From: Calidifontimicrobium sp035325925
GTDB taxonomy: Bacteria > Pseudomonadota > Gammaproteobacteria > Burkholderiales > Burkholderiaceae_C
Length of the DNA: 64,000 nt
Assembly (NCBI RefSeq): GCF_035325925.1
Contig: NZ_DAOKZA010000008.1
Coordinates: 39,812 to 103,811 of the forward strand
Direction of reading: 5' to 3'
Shown: in pieces, positions 63,859 to 64,000 of the stretch
How positions within the stretch are numbered: position 1 is the stretch's first letter
Layout of the letters: every line of letters starts with the position of its first letter
Notes under the pieces: generated by a model
The model's input: only the letters and a program-made list of their open reading frames with translations
What the model was told of the DNA's origin: nothing
The model's database searches: none
Translations under genes and position numbers: made by a program

Positions 63859-64000
<142 letters not shown>

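Overview
The window is a high-GC (about 70 percent or more), gene-dense chromosomal segment. Gene content and order point to a betaproteobacterium of the order Burkholderiales, probably near the Rubrivivax/Leptothrix/Methylibium group. The basis is the fur divergent from bamE-dapB-tolQR-leuS-lptE-holA arrangement, hprK-ptsN-hpf, System II cytochrome c maturation (resB-ccsB beside a cytochrome c4), an extra-long tandem UvrA, and an orphan Bug-type receptor. This is inference from gene content; no rRNA is present. I saw no tRNA, CRISPR array, insertion sequence or prophage. The genus cannot be fixed from sequence reading alone.

Layout. 1-11.1 kb is housekeeping: a partial hydroxyacid dehydrogenase, the long minus-strand operon bamE-dapB-tolQ-tolR-leuS-lptE-holA, fur, the nitrogen-PTS/HPr-kinase block hprK-ptsN-hpf, and corA behind a hairpin-rich leader. 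11.2-21.1 kb is a stress and membrane-lipid island. Eight overlapping minus-strand genes (FAD oxidoreductase, DUF1365, CFA-synthase-like methyltransferase, chalcone-isomerase-like, MFS, DUF3833 lipoprotein, SDR, SnoaL-like) follow a structured leader. Upstream lie a Tat-type glutathione peroxidase, a divergent LitR/CarH-type B12-binding MerR regulator with both cobalamin motifs intact, and a ferritin-like di-iron protein. I read this as a light- or singlet-oxygen-responsive lipid modification locus.

21.1-37 kb holds the glnE, rhombosortase, EamA, GST operon, the divergent giant yhdP with a nitrilase-family gene, and a 1916-residue tandem UvrA. 37-43.1 kb is a catabolic cluster: a LysR regulator divergent from an HMG-CoA-lyase-like enzyme, a CaiB-type CoA transferase, a Bug receptor and a fused LeuD-LeuC-type hydratase. 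Together these suggest uptake, hydration, CoA activation and C-C cleavage of a branched dicarboxylate. 43.2-51.3 kb holds phoX with a probable Pho box, four co-transcribed exported proteins (one with a PEP-CTERM-like sorting signal), a divergent winged-helix/ATPase/TPR regulator beside a 9-bp inverted repeat, and a truncated exported-protein relic.

51.3-64 kb holds an alpha/beta hydrolase, a possibly frameshifted TPR gene, a TRAP transporter, msrPQ (repair of periplasmic methionine sulfoxide), ccsB-resB-cytochrome c4, engB, an epoxide-hydrolase-like gene, and the 3' end of groL with its terminator. Many genes in the operons share 1-4 base stop/start overlaps, so translational coupling is the rule here.
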